DNA of 64,000 nucleotides from Rhodococcus erythropolis NBRC 15567 (GCF_001552595.1 NZ_BCRM01000001.1:744001-808000); one strand, 5' to 3'. Positions 42,929 to 51,276 are shown, numbered from the stretch's first letter. Notes: generated by a model from the letters alone, not told the origin. Translations and numbers: made by a program.

Positions 42929-44530
42929 TTACTGGTAGAGACGCAACGCAGAACCGGTGAGCGTCTTACCGAATGAGAGTCCGGCCTTGTTGAAGTACAC
43001 GTTCATGACGGAATCCGCGAAGGGCACGGCCGCGATCGTCTTGGTGAGCTCCGACTCGGCGTCGGCCCAAGCGTCACAAGCGTCGCTACCGGTCAGACCG
43101 GAAGCCTTGGTGGCTGCTGCTTCGTAGGCGGGGTTGCTGACCGATCCGAAATTCTTGCCTGCTGCGGGAACCGGCCCGGCAAAGTACGCGGTGAACGTGC
43201 TGGGCAGCGAGGAGTTGATCTGGACCCAGGCGATGTCCCAGGCAGAGTTGTCCTTGCCGCTCAGAATGACGTCGATGATCTTGTTCGAGTCACCACCGGT
43301 CACCTCGACGTTTGCGCCGAGTTCGGACCACGCCGACTGAGCAAGTTCTGCCGCCGCGTTGCGCGGATCGTCGGTGCCGTCGTACACGAGGCGGAGATTG
43401 AGCGGCTTGCCATCCTTGCTTCGCTTGCCGTCAGCGCCGGCAGTCCAACCAGCGCCGTCCAGTGTTGCCTTTGCAGCTGTGAGGTCGAAGTCCGGAATGT
43501 TGCCTGCGACAGAGTCGTAGACACAGGCGCGCGGTTCGACGGCGACGAGACTGGTTGCCCGGACCCCGTTTCCGGCGGTGATGACCTGAGTGAGGTCGTC
43601 GAGATTGACCGCTTGGATCAGCGCCTTGCGCACTGCCGGATCACTGGTGGGGTTGCTGGCGATCTGGTTGAAGTACATCTGGCCTGCGGGTACCGGCCGG
43701 CCAACCGAGTCCAGATTGGCTGCCGCGACGCGGTCCTTGTCCGGCCCGGCGATCGGAGCTGCATTGAGTTCACCCGAGAGAAGCTGATTTGCGGCGGTGC
43801 TCACGTTCGGTGCCATGGCGGCGATGACCGTCTTGGGGACGCCGGGGGTATCGGAAGCGGTGCCGTCGGGGCCCCAGTTGTAGCCATCACGTCGCTGGAA
43901 CGTGTAGTGGTCGTTGGCGGCGACTTCGGTGACTTCGAACATGCCGGTGCCGAGCGACTTCTTGTTCGATGCTGTCGGATCTTTCAGCCCGGCCTCGCAC
44001 AGGATCGGCAGTCGACCGACGTTGAGAAGCAGGAACGGACTCGGCGCCGCAGTGGTCACCGTGACGGTGCGCGCTGCCGGATCGGCGGTTGCTGTGGCAC
44101 CGGTCGGAACGGAGGACCCGCGCAACTGTGAACCGTTGTCCGGATTGGCGACGAAGTTGATGTTGTCCGCGACGGTCTGGGAAGTCAGCGTCGATCCGTC
44201 GGTACAGGTCACCCCGTCACGGATGGTGAAGGACGCCGAGGTCGGAGTCTCCTCCCACTTCTCCGCCAACCACGGTCCGACTTCGCTGGTATCGGGATCC
44301 TGGTAGATCAGGTAGTCGTAGGCCAAACGAGACAACTCGGCGGTTGCCTGAGAGGCCGACATGATCGGGTTGAGTGCGCCCGGATCGGCCTGCAGGGCGA
44401 AACGGAAGGTCCCGTCCGTGGCCGGTTCACCGCCACTGGCGCCCGAGGACGTGCCTCCCGAGCCACAAGCAGACAACACAAGCGTGAGCCCTGCGGCTGC
44501 CGCAAGTGTTGGATAGGAGCGGTGTTTCAT
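42929..44530 (-). CDS. peptide-binding lipoprotein (SBP family 5), paralogue 1
   Basis: A 533-residue extracellular solute-binding protein of family 5. The lipoprotein signal peptide has its lipobox at LSACG with Cys22, followed by a Gly/Ser linker. The mature part has FRFALQADPGALNPIMSASQ, PWLAEKWEETPTSASFTIRD, GTGMFEVTEVAANDHYTFQR and the nucleotide-like DPAVRKALIQAVNLDDLTQV, all usual for Dpp/Opp binding proteins. ATG 44530 has GGAGG four bases upstream. It is strongly similar over its whole length to the upstream paralogue at 44758-46362. The two may differ in the peptides they bind. Confidence 0.93.
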   Translation of the reverse strand: MKHRSYPTLAAAAGLTLVLSACGSGGTSSGASGGEPATDGTFRFALQADPGALNPIMSASQATAELSRLAYDYLIYQDPDTSEVGPWLAEKWEETPTSASFTIRDGVTCTDGSTLTSQTVADNINFVANPDNGSQLRGSSVPTGATATADPAARTVTVTTAAPSPFLLLNVGRLPILCEAGLKDPTASNKKSLGTGMFEVTEVAANDHYTFQRRDGYNWGPDGTASDTPGVPKTVIAAMAPNVSTAANQLLSGELNAAPIAGPDKDRVAAANLDSVGRPVPAGQMYFNQIASNPTSDPAVRKALIQAVNLDDLTQVITAGNGVRATSLVAVEPRACVYDSVAGNIPDFDLTAAKATLDGAGWTAGADGKRSKDGKPLNLRLVYDGTDDPRNAAAELAQSAWSELGANVEVTGGDSNKIIDVILSGKDNSAWDIAWVQINSSLPSTFTAYFAGPVPAAGKNFGSVSNPAYEAAATKASGLTGSDACDAWADAESELTKTIAAVPFADSVMNVYFNKAGLSFGKTLTGSALRLYQ

Positions 44531-44638
44531 GGTGCCTCCGGGATGGAGCTGGGGCCCGAGCGAAAAACGTGAGGGCGCGATTGAGTGTTGACTGCTAAAT
44601 CTTGGCGCATGACGTGACGCGCATCTCTGTCGATCCTC

Positions 44639-44661
44639 ACGAAAATCGGGTCGATTTTCGT
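44639..44661. promoter_or_regulatory. inverted repeat upstream of SBP paralogue 1
   Basis: Perfect 10-bp arms ACGAAAATCG and CGATTTTCGT flank GGT, 109 bases upstream of the start of paralogue 1 in the 227-base gap between the two binding-protein genes. A shorter ACGAA/TTCGT repeat occupies the corresponding place before paralogue 2. Both are candidate PucR-type operator sites. I see nothing else distinct in this gap apart from a T-rich stretch that both upstream regions share. Confidence 0.5.
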
Positions 44662-44757
44662 CCGCTCCCACGAAAACCGCCTGGATCGGTGAATACCTGT
44701 CCGTATACCGACAGCGACCGGCGAAACACGACGATTTCCCCGGTCGCTACCGGCGGT

Positions 44758-46362
44758 CTACTGGTACAGGCGCAGGGCCGAACCGATGAAATTGCGGCCG
44801 AATGCAAGACCCGCATTGTTGAAGTAGAGGGTCGTGATCTTGTCGGCAAAAGGTACCGCCGAGTTTGCTTTGATGATCTCGGACTCGGCGTCTGCCCAAG
44901 CGGCACAAGCGTCCTCGCCCGTCAGCCCGGAAGCCTTGGTGACGGCTGCGTCGTAGGCCGGGTTGGAGATCGACGCAAAATTCATTCCCGCCGCGGGCAC
45001 AGGACCGGAGAGGAAGGGGACCAGCATGCTGGGCAGCGCGACGTTGATCGGCTCCCACACAACATCCCACGCCGTGTTGTCCTTGCCGCTGAGTGCTACA
45101 TCGAGAATCTTGTTCGAGTCGCCGCTGGTGAGTTCAATGGTGGCGCCCAGGTCGTTCCACGCGTTGACCGCGACGTCGGCGGCAGCATCGGTCGCGTCAC
45201 CGAACGTCTCGTAGACCATCCGAATTCGGAGCGGTGTGCCGTCCTTGCTGCGCTTACCGTCCGCGCCGACCTTCCAGCCCGCAGACTCGAGAGTTGCTGC
45301 GGCTGCACTGGTGTCGAAGTCCGGCAGGTTTCCGGCGACAGAGTCGTAGATGCAGGCCCGCGGTTCGATGGACACCATCGTGGTCGATCTGGTTCCGCGA
45401 CCGGCCGTGAAGATCTCGGCGAGGTCGTCGAGATTGAGAGCCTGGACCAGAGCCTTGCGGACGGCAGGATCGCTCGTCGGATTGCCGGGACTGTGGTTGA
45501 AGAACATCTCGCCCGCCGGAGCGGGCTGCTTGACGGTGTCCAGGTTCGCGGCGTTCATGCGATCCTGGTCGGGGCCCGAAACTGCTGCGGCATTCAGATC
45601 GCCGGACAACACCTGGTTGGCCGCAGTGCTGTTGTTCGTGATGATGGACGCGACGACATTCTTGGGTACTCCGGCCGTATCCGAGGTGGTGCCGTCCGGT
45701 CCCCAGTTGTAGCCGTCGCGCCGAACGTAGGAGTAATGATCGTTCGCGACTGCCTCTGTCATCTGGAACATGCCCGACCCGAAGGTCGTCTTGTTTGCCG
45801 CCGTCGGATCCTTCAACCCGGCCTCGCACATGATCGGTATTCGCGCCAGGTTGAGAAGCAGGAACGGAGAGGGCTCCGGAGTCGTGACCGTCACTGTCCG
45901 TGTCGCAGGGTCGGCGGTGGCGCTCGCAGTTGCCGGTGCGTACACCCCGCGGAGTGCAGATTTGTTTGCTGCGTTGGTGATGAAATTGACGTTGTCGGCG
46001 ACAGTCTGGGCAGTCAGAGCGGATCCGTCGGTACAGGTGACGCCGTCGCGAATGGTGAAGGACGCGGAAGTGGTTGTCTCTTCCCATTTCTCGGCGAGCC
46101 ATGGCTTGGTGACTCCGGTATCGGGATCCGGGTGGAGCAGATAGTCGTAGCTCAGACGCGCCAGTTGGTGCGCCGGCGATGCGGCCGTCATCAGCGGATT
46201 CAGAGCGCCGGGGTCGGCCACGAGAGCCAATTTGAAGGTGCCGTCCGTGACGGGTTCACCCCCACCCGAACCCGAACCCGACGAGCCACCCGATGAGCAC
46301 GCGGTCAGGGCAAGAACGGTGCCAGTTGCCGCAGCCAGCAGTGCGTAGGACCGTTGTTTCAT
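44758..46362 (-). CDS. peptide-binding lipoprotein (SBP family 5), paralogue 2
   Basis: A 534-residue lipoprotein with lipobox LTACS and Cys22, then a Ser/Gly-rich spacer. Its mature sequence follows paralogue 1 block by block: FKLALVADPGALNPLMTAAS, PWLAEKWEETTTSASFTIRD, GSGMFQMTEAVANDHYSYVR and DPAVRKALVQALNLDDLAEI. Even the ribosome site and first codons (CCGGAGG or TCCGGAGG, then CACCATGAAACA) are shared. This is a tandem duplication that kept its own leader. It is the first gene after the PucR regulator and the likely first gene of the transport operon. Confidence 0.93.
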   Translation of the reverse strand: MKQRSYALLAAATGTVLALTACSSGGSSGSGSGGGEPVTDGTFKLALVADPGALNPLMTAASPAHQLARLSYDYLLHPDPDTGVTKPWLAEKWEETTTSASFTIRDGVTCTDGSALTAQTVADNVNFITNAANKSALRGVYAPATASATADPATRTVTVTTPEPSPFLLLNLARIPIMCEAGLKDPTAANKTTFGSGMFQMTEAVANDHYSYVRRDGYNWGPDGTTSDTAGVPKNVVASIITNNSTAANQVLSGDLNAAAVSGPDQDRMNAANLDTVKQPAPAGEMFFNHSPGNPTSDPAVRKALVQALNLDDLAEIFTAGRGTRSTTMVSIEPRACIYDSVAGNLPDFDTSAAAATLESAGWKVGADGKRSKDGTPLRIRMVYETFGDATDAAADVAVNAWNDLGATIELTSGDSNKILDVALSGKDNTAWDVVWEPINVALPSMLVPFLSGPVPAAGMNFASISNPAYDAAVTKASGLTGEDACAAWADAESEIIKANSAVPFADKITTLYFNNAGLAFGRNFIGSALRLYQ

Positions 46363-46477
46363 GGTGCCTCCGGAAGGTGTAGTCCCGCCCGAGTGACGCG
46401 AGGTCTGTCGGGTCAGGAGCAAAAAACGATTGCTTGAATCCTCACCCAACAAAAGGAGGAGAACATCGTCCGGATTT

Positions 46478-46490
46478 ACGAATGTTTCGT
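46478..46490. promoter_or_regulatory. inverted repeat upstream of SBP paralogue 2
   Basis: ACGAA (46478-46482) and TTCGT (46486-46490) flank TGT, 116 bases before the start of paralogue 2 and 17 bases past the PucR stop. Its position matches the ACGAA/TTCGT-ended repeat before paralogue 1. A short dyad such as this can occur by chance. Confidence 0.35.
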
Positions 46491-46506
46491 GAGACTTGGT
46501 AGATCG

Positions 46507-48114
46507 CTACAACGCTGTCGGATAGAAGAGACGAAGCTGGAGCATCAGGCTGAATCGAGTTTCCGGATCATCGAGATCGATTCCGGCAATCCCGGCAAGT
46601 TTCTTGAGGCGGTACCGGAATGTGTTGACGTGGATGTGAACCAACGACGCAGCCGCCGGAATGTCGCCGAACGTGTCGAGCCAGGCTCGAAGGGTGTCCA
46701 CGAGGTTGATGTCGTGAGTGCGGTCGTACTCACGCAGTACCGCGAGCGGACCCGACGCGGTCTCGTTCTCGTCCGCCAGGGCGTCGGAGAGGCGCAGAAG
46801 TAGGGAATTGATCTGCAAGTCGTCGGCGCGCGCGACGGTCCGGCCCGAGGAATTCCACGTCGACCTCAGAACGCGAAGCGCTCGGTCGGCTTCGTCGCGT
46901 GACTTCTCCAGCGTCATCACGTCGGCCACTGTCGCACCGATTCCGATGACCACCGACTTTTCCGAACGGGAACGGTCTGCAAACTCCGACGCGATCCGAC
47001 GCACGTAGTCGTCGTCGGTCTGGTGCCGGGTGTGTGGGATGACGGCGTAGACGGTGCCGCCGATCGCTGCCGCCACCGACAACGGAAATACTTGGTCGAG
47101 ATAGGTATTGAGTGTCAGGGCCAGTTGATCGACGTCGGCTTCGGCCTCCAACGATGCGCCGGCGCCGCTACGGAAGCCGGCCGCAAGTACGTTTGCTTTC
47201 GAGCGGCCGTAGCCCAGTCGCTCGGCCGCTTCCTTGGCCGAAGTGCCGCCACTCAGTAGCGTGATCACCTCGCCCAACCTCAGCCGTCGTGCGGAATCGG
47301 CGGCCAGCTTGGCGCGAAGCAAACTCATCGCGGCTACCCCCGCCGCCTCGACGAGCGTTTTCACCTGCAATTCGTTCGGCTCCTCGTCCAAGATCACCCA
47401 GATCGAACCGAGGATCTGGGATGCCGCATGTATTCGCATGCCGACCCGGGGCCTGATGCCCGGCCCGATACCCGGTAGAAATACCGGCAGGGTAGAGCCG
47501 TAGATCTTGTTGAAGTACCCCATTGACCTGAGCCGGTCGGAATAGTGCTGCGGCACTTGATGTCCGAGGACGCTCTGCTTACGTGCCTCGTCGCCGAAGG
47601 CTTGATCCGCCGAAAACGCGAGGATCCGGCTCGACTGATTCTCGATGGTGACCGGGCCGTTCAATACCTGAGCGATCGAGTTGGCAAGATCGAACAGGTC
47701 GGCGTCGGCGGCGGACGTGCGGTCCCCGTTGTTGCCGGATTCGAGGATCTCGTTGATCAGCGACGCACTTTGCAGCCAGCTTGCATCCTTGACCATTCCC
47801 AGTAGTGCGATATCGGCTTCGGCGACCGCCCGTGCGACGCTTTCGTCGACGGCCAATGGCTCCCTGACGATCAGCGCGACGGCTCCGGCCGAACCGTATT
47901 CTTTTACTGCAGTGGCAATGTCGGCCGAATCGGCCAGTCCTGCGCCGAGCACGACGGCGCCCGCACTGCCTTGCGTGACTCCGGACCCTTCGTGCAGGGT
48001 CACTCGGCTGACAGTGCGGGCGTCGTCGACGGTGTCGCCTCCGCTGAGGAACGTCATTCCCAGTCTGTCGACGATGTCGACGATCGAAACTCCCGTTGGT
48101 GTGGTCACCACCAC
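46507..48114 (-). CDS. PucR/CdaR-family transcriptional regulator
   Basis: A 535-residue regulator of the PucR type. The N-terminal 140 residues form the PucR-like sensor domain (VSIVDIVDRLGMTFLSGGDT, ALIVREPLAVDESVARAVAE). The middle has a GGDEF-like/CdaR segment. The C-terminus carries the helix-turn-helix VHIHVNTFRYRLKKLAGIAG followed by DLDDPETRFSLMLQLRLF, the hallmark of the family. PucR-type proteins usually activate nitrogen or carbon catabolism in response to a metabolite. It lies immediately upstream of the peptide transporter and D-amino acid genes on the same strand, and is the likely local activator. The start lies in a run of GTG codons at 48106-48114; I took the first. Confidence 0.88.
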   Translation of the reverse strand: MVVTTPTGVSIVDIVDRLGMTFLSGGDTVDDARTVSRVTLHEGSGVTQGSAGAVVLGAGLADSADIATAVKEYGSAGAVALIVREPLAVDESVARAVAEADIALLGMVKDASWLQSASLINEILESGNNGDRTSAADADLFDLANSIAQVLNGPVTIENQSSRILAFSADQAFGDEARKQSVLGHQVPQHYSDRLRSMGYFNKIYGSTLPVFLPGIGPGIRPRVGMRIHAASQILGSIWVILDEEPNELQVKTLVEAAGVAAMSLLRAKLAADSARRLRLGEVITLLSGGTSAKEAAERLGYGRSKANVLAAGFRSGAGASLEAEADVDQLALTLNTYLDQVFPLSVAAAIGGTVYAVIPHTRHQTDDDYVRRIASEFADRSRSEKSVVIGIGATVADVMTLEKSRDEADRALRVLRSTWNSSGRTVARADDLQINSLLLRLSDALADENETASGPLAVLREYDRTHDINLVDTLRAWLDTFGDIPAAASLVHIHVNTFRYRLKKLAGIAGIDLDDPETRFSLMLQLRLFYPTAL

Positions 48115-48157
48115 ACCTTAGGGGGAGCAGGATCGATCAGTCGGCTGGTTGCCCTGC

Positions 48158-49072
48158 TCAGTTGGCAGGCTGCTCGGCTACAGCTTTCTCGACGAACCGG
48201 CGGGTCTGATCGAACGCCGCGGGCACCTGGACGGAATTGGTCATGTCACTGATCTCGGACCACCGTTCGGCGACGACCTCAGGGGAGAGTGCGCCTTCGG
48301 GGATGTACACGCCCTGCGACTCTTCCATGCGAGCGATCGCGAAGACACCGGCACCAGCGCTGAGGATGGTCTTGGTCGGTGCGTCATCGGAGACCATGAA
48401 CAGTGCGCCGGGTGAAATCGATTCGGGTGCAAGCAGAGCGAGAGTCTTCTCGTCGAGGAGGTCTTCGGTCATGCGGGTCGCGGCGGTCGGGGCCAGCGAG
48501 TTGACGCGGATGCCCTTGCGTTCGCCCTCGATAGCGAGAACGTTCATCAGGCCGACGACGCCGGACTTCGCGGCGCCGTAGTTTGCCTGGCCGAAGTTGC
48601 CGTAAATTCCCGATGCCGACGTGGTCATGAGGATGCGTCCGTAGTTCTGTTCGACCATGTGCGGCCAGACTGCCTTGGAACAGATGACGGAACCCATCAG
48701 ATGCACGTCGATGACTTTGCGGAAGTCGTCGAGCTCGGCCTTGATGAACGACTTGTCGCGCAAGATTCCGGCGTTGTTGATCAGGATGTCCACGCGGCCC
48801 CACTTGTCCACGGCCGTCGCGACCATGGCGGCGACGGCGTCGACGTCGGTGATGTCGCAGTGGTCCGCGATGGCCTCGCCACCCAGCTCGACGATTTCCG
48901 CCACTACTTTGGCTGCTGCGGTATCAGCGCCGCCACTGCCGTTGACCGAGCCACCCATGTCGTTGACGACGACGCGTGCGCCGCGTGCGGCGAGGGCCAA
49001 TGCATGCGAACGGCCGAGTCCGCCGCCTGCGCCTGTGATGATCGCTACCTTGCCGGAAAAATCCAACGACAT
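48158..49072 (-). CDS. SDR-family (3R)-hydroxyacyl-CoA dehydrogenase-like protein
   Basis: A 304-residue short-chain dehydrogenase of the MFE-2 type. The NAD(P) loop is VAIITGAGGGLGRSHALALA, DILINNAGILRDKSFIKAEL follows, the catalytic Ser is in ILMTTSASGIYGNFGQANYG and Tyr/Lys are YGAAKSG. It is longer than FabG owing to a C-terminal tail of about 60 residues, as in the dehydrogenase domain of peroxisomal multifunctional enzyme 2. It most likely oxidises (3R)-hydroxyacyl-CoA. GAGAGG precedes ATG 49072. It is divergent from the TetR gene at 49173. Confidence 0.9.
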   Translation of the reverse strand: MSLDFSGKVAIITGAGGGLGRSHALALAARGARVVVNDMGGSVNGSGGADTAAAKVVAEIVELGGEAIADHCDITDVDAVAAMVATAVDKWGRVDILINNAGILRDKSFIKAELDDFRKVIDVHLMGSVICSKAVWPHMVEQNYGRILMTTSASGIYGNFGQANYGAAKSGVVGLMNVLAIEGERKGIRVNSLAPTAATRMTEDLLDEKTLALLAPESISPGALFMVSDDAPTKTILSAGAGVFAIARMEESQGVYIPEGALSPEVVAERWSEISDMTNSVQVPAAFDQTRRFVEKAVAEQPAN

Positions 49073-49094
49073 TGGAAAACCTCTCTGATCTGGG

Positions 49095-49108
49095 ATACTA
49101 CTCAGTAT
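49095..49108. promoter_or_regulatory. small inverted repeat between the SDR and TetR genes
   Basis: ATACT (49095-49099) and AGTAT (49104-49108) flank ACTC in the 100-base divergent spacer, 23 bases from the SDR start. It is a plausible TetR half-site pair, although short. Confidence 0.35.
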
Positions 49109-49172
49109 TACTATGCGATAGCGTGGAAACAGTCAAGGGCCGGCAGGCAGTGCGAATGGGAGTGGAAGTCGA

Positions 49173-49790
49173 ATGAGTAGTGATCTTCCGGACGTGCGAT
49201 CCGCGATCATCACCAGCGCCGCCGACGCCTTTGCCGAAGACGGTTACGCGGCCACGACCATGGATTTGCTGGCCGATCGAATCGGGGCCACCAAAGGTCT
49301 TGTCTACTACCACTTTCGTTCGAAGTTCGACATCTACCTGGCAATCTACGAGCGCGGGATGAGCCTGCTCCGCGCCGAGGTCGAGTCTCGGATCGACGGG
49401 GCAGACAGCGGCCTCGCGCGTCTCGAAGCGATGTCGCACGCCCACCTGGTCAATCTCATGACACATCTCGGGTACCACCACACGATCCACCAAGGTGTCC
49501 GGGGCCAGATGAACTCCGCGCTCAAGCCGAGGCAACAGCAAGTCCTCGTGGAACTGAATTCGCTGCGACTCGACTACGAGAATCTGTTCGTCGACGTGAT
49601 GACCGAAGGTGTCGCGGATGGTTCCATTCGTGCGAGCTCGCCGCGAATGGCGGCAAAAGTACTCCTCAGCAGTCTCAACGGCATCGACCTCTGGTACCGA
49701 AGGCGTGAAGGGCAGACTTTGGCGGAGACGGAGTCGTTGGCGGACCAGATCGTCGAACTCTTGATCGGCGGATTGCGCGCTGCGAACTGA
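49173..49790 (+). CDS. TetR-family transcriptional regulator
   Basis: A 205-residue regulator. The helix-turn-helix is at about residues 9-54: IITSAADAFAEDGYAATTMD and LLADRIGATKGLVYYHFRSK. The ligand domain shows YHHTIHQGVRGQMNSALKPR and LLSSLNGIDLWYRRREGQTL, a pattern like that of actinobacterial regulators of lipid or sterol catabolism (KstR2-like), but no specific ligand can be assigned. It is divergent from the SDR gene and probably controls it. ATG 49173 is preceded by GGGAGTGGAAG. Confidence 0.9.
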   Translation: MSSDLPDVRSAIITSAADAFAEDGYAATTMDLLADRIGATKGLVYYHFRSKFDIYLAIYERGMSLLRAEVESRIDGADSGLARLEAMSHAHLVNLMTHLGYHHTIHQGVRGQMNSALKPRQQQVLVELNSLRLDYENLFVDVMTEGVADGSIRASSPRMAAKVLLSSLNGIDLWYRRREGQTLAETESLADQIVELLIGGLRAAN

Positions 49791-49859
49791 CTGAAAGCTG
49801 CATTCGTCGAGCGGGTTTCCTCCGACCGGTTCGTGCTGTCCTGCGGCTTGTCGTTCGGT

Positions 49860-49888
49860 TTGTCCCGCTCTGACAGTCGGGGTAGCAT
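49860..49888 (+). promoter_or_regulatory. candidate promoter of the corA leader transcript
   Basis: TTGTCC at 49860-49865 and TAGCAT at 49883-49888 are separated by exactly 17 bases, a good sigma-70-type pair. Transcription would begin near 49895 and give a leader of roughly 200 nt before corA. The remaining 70 bases between the TetR stop and this promoter hold nothing I recognise. Confidence 0.5.
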
Positions 49889-49928
49889 GTTGGCGTCGTG
49901 CGCGGACTTGCGTAGGAATTCAGGGAAG

Positions 49929-50053
49929 AGGAGGTGTGGCTGTAATGCGTGGCCAACCTCCGAGTACCAACTGAAGCTGTAGCCGCCCGGGTTGTTCCGG
50001 TATTTTGCTGCAGCTTCATCGTGTGTTCATCGGCTTCGGCTTTGCTGTGAAGC
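49929..50053 (+). promoter_or_regulatory. structured corA leader with alternative hairpins
   Basis: Hairpin 1 pairs 49930-49940 with 49952-49961 (10 bp, one bulge) and masks the AGGAGG ribosome site of a mini-ORF. Hairpin 2 pairs 49972-49983 with 50007-50018 (12 bp, one G-U), and its left arm begins at the mini-ORF stop codon. The right arm of hairpin 2 can instead pair (GCTTCA with TGAAGC at 50048-50053) further downstream. This layout is what a translation-coupled attenuator looks like. No M-box consensus is apparent. Confidence 0.5.
49945..49974 (+). CDS. nine-codon leader peptide upstream of corA
   Basis: ATG 49945 to TGA 49974 encodes MRGQPPSTN. AGGAGG at 49929-49934 lies ten bases upstream. 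The start codon is in the loop of hairpin 1 and the consecutive proline codons (CCT CCG, 49957-49962) are in its right arm. Proline-containing leader peptides control Mg2+ transporter genes in enterobacteria (mgtL, corL). A similar role here is inferred from position, not from homology. The gene may not be translated. Confidence 0.42.
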   Translation: MRGQPPSTN

Positions 50054-50092
50054 AAGCGTCGTCGTTCACTCTTCCCTCGAAAGCTGTTCAGC

Positions 50093-51244
50093 ATGCGCGA
50101 ATTTCGTCGTTCACGTTCGGTACTGCCACGTCGTTCCGCGGGTCTCGGTGACTCACATCCCGGGCACTCGCGTGCCGCACGCACCGTCGTCAAGGCTGCC
50201 CCGCCCGAGGCGGTGGCGCCCGTCGAATCGACCGTCGTCAACAGTGGCGTGTACCGCGACGGCGAGCGGATAGCGTCGCCGTCCACGCTGGCGGAAGCAC
50301 TGTCATGCCTTCCGGATTCGCAGTCGATGGCGTGGATCGGCATGTACCGGCCCGACGACGCCCAGTTGTATGCCGCTGCACAACATTTCGACCTCCACGA
50401 ACTGGCGGTCGAGGATGCGATTGTCGCGCACCAGCGCCCCAAGCTCGAGCGCTACGGCAAGACACTGTTCGTGGTCCTGCGTGCTGCGCGGTACCGCGAC
50501 GAGACCGAGCGGGTCGAATTCGGCGAGTTGCACATCTTCTGTGGTCCGAACTTCATTCTGACCGTCCGTCACAGTGAATCGCCGGATCTCTCGGCGGTGC
50601 GGACTCGCATGGAGAACGATCCTGACCTGTTGCGGTTGGGTACCGAGGCCGTTCTCTACGCCATTCTCGACGCAGTCGTCGACGGGTACGCCCCGGTGGT
50701 GGCCGGCCTGCAGAACGACATCGACGAGATCGAAACCGAAGTGTTCAGTGGCGATCCCGGAGTTTCGCGTCGCATCTACGAACTGACCCGTGAGGTGATC
50801 GAATTCCAGCGGGCGACGCGTCCGCTGCTGGGAATGCTGCGTGGGTTGTCGGCGGGGTTCGACAAGTACCACACGGACGAGGAACTCCAGCGTTACCTCC
50901 GCGACGTCACCGACCATGCGACGACTGTGGTGGAGCGGGCCGACGGCTTTCGTCAGTTGCTCGGAAACATCCTCACGGTGAACGCAACTCTGGTGTCGCA
51001 GAACCAGAACGAGGAGATGCGCAATCTGACGCAGGCGAGCTACGCGCAGAACGAGGAGATCAAGAAGGTCTCGGCGTGGGCGGCAATTCTCTTCGCGCCG
51101 ACGCTTATCGGAACCGTGTACGGAATGAACTTCGACGACATGCCGGAACTGCACTGGCACTTGGGCTATCCGTTTGCGCTCTCGATGATGTTCTTGACGT
51201 GTGGAAGTCTCTACACGATCTTCAAACGTCGGGGCTGGTTGTAG
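50093..51244 (+). CDS. corA: CorA-type magnesium/cobalt transporter
   Basis: A 383-residue CorA channel subunit. The signature GMN is in GTVYGMNFDDMPELHWHLGY, between two C-terminal helices (about 325-345 and 357-376). The long cytosolic domain has the stalk-helix sequence ELTREVIEFQRATRPLLGML and ends in RRGWL. The protein forms a pentameric Mg2+-gated channel in the plasma membrane. The first 40 residues are rich in Arg and Ala and variable. The start ATG 50093 has only a weak ribosome site, which would suit control by the leader at 49929-50053. It converges on the LppU-like gene and shares a bidirectional terminator with it. Confidence 0.95.
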   Translation: MREFRRSRSVLPRRSAGLGDSHPGHSRAARTVVKAAPPEAVAPVESTVVNSGVYRDGERIASPSTLAEALSCLPDSQSMAWIGMYRPDDAQLYAAAQHFDLHELAVEDAIVAHQRPKLERYGKTLFVVLRAARYRDETERVEFGELHIFCGPNFILTVRHSESPDLSAVRTRMENDPDLLRLGTEAVLYAILDAVVDGYAPVVAGLQNDIDEIETEVFSGDPGVSRRIYELTREVIEFQRATRPLLGMLRGLSAGFDKYHTDEELQRYLRDVTDHATTVVERADGFRQLLGNILTVNATLVSQNQNEEMRNLTQASYAQNEEIKKVSAWAAILFAPTLIGTVYGMNFDDMPELHWHLGYPFALSMMFLTCGSLYTIFKRRGWL

Positions 51245-51272
51245 AAAGCGCCGGCTGTAGAAAGCGCCGGCT
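51241..51272 (+). repeat. two perfect 16-bp tandem repeats at the corA stop
   Basis: GTAGAAAGCGCCGGCT occurs at 51241-51256 and again at 51257-51272, with a partial third copy (GTAGAAAA) that leads into the terminator. The first copy contains the corA stop codon (TAG 51242-51244). It is probably a slippage duplication. Confidence 0.9.
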
Positions 51273-51276
51273 GTAG

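Noticed and set aside
49791-50092. M-box (ykoK) magnesium riboswitch upstream of corA
   Set aside because: I could not match the conserved M-box core segments. The region is better described as hairpins plus a mini-ORF.
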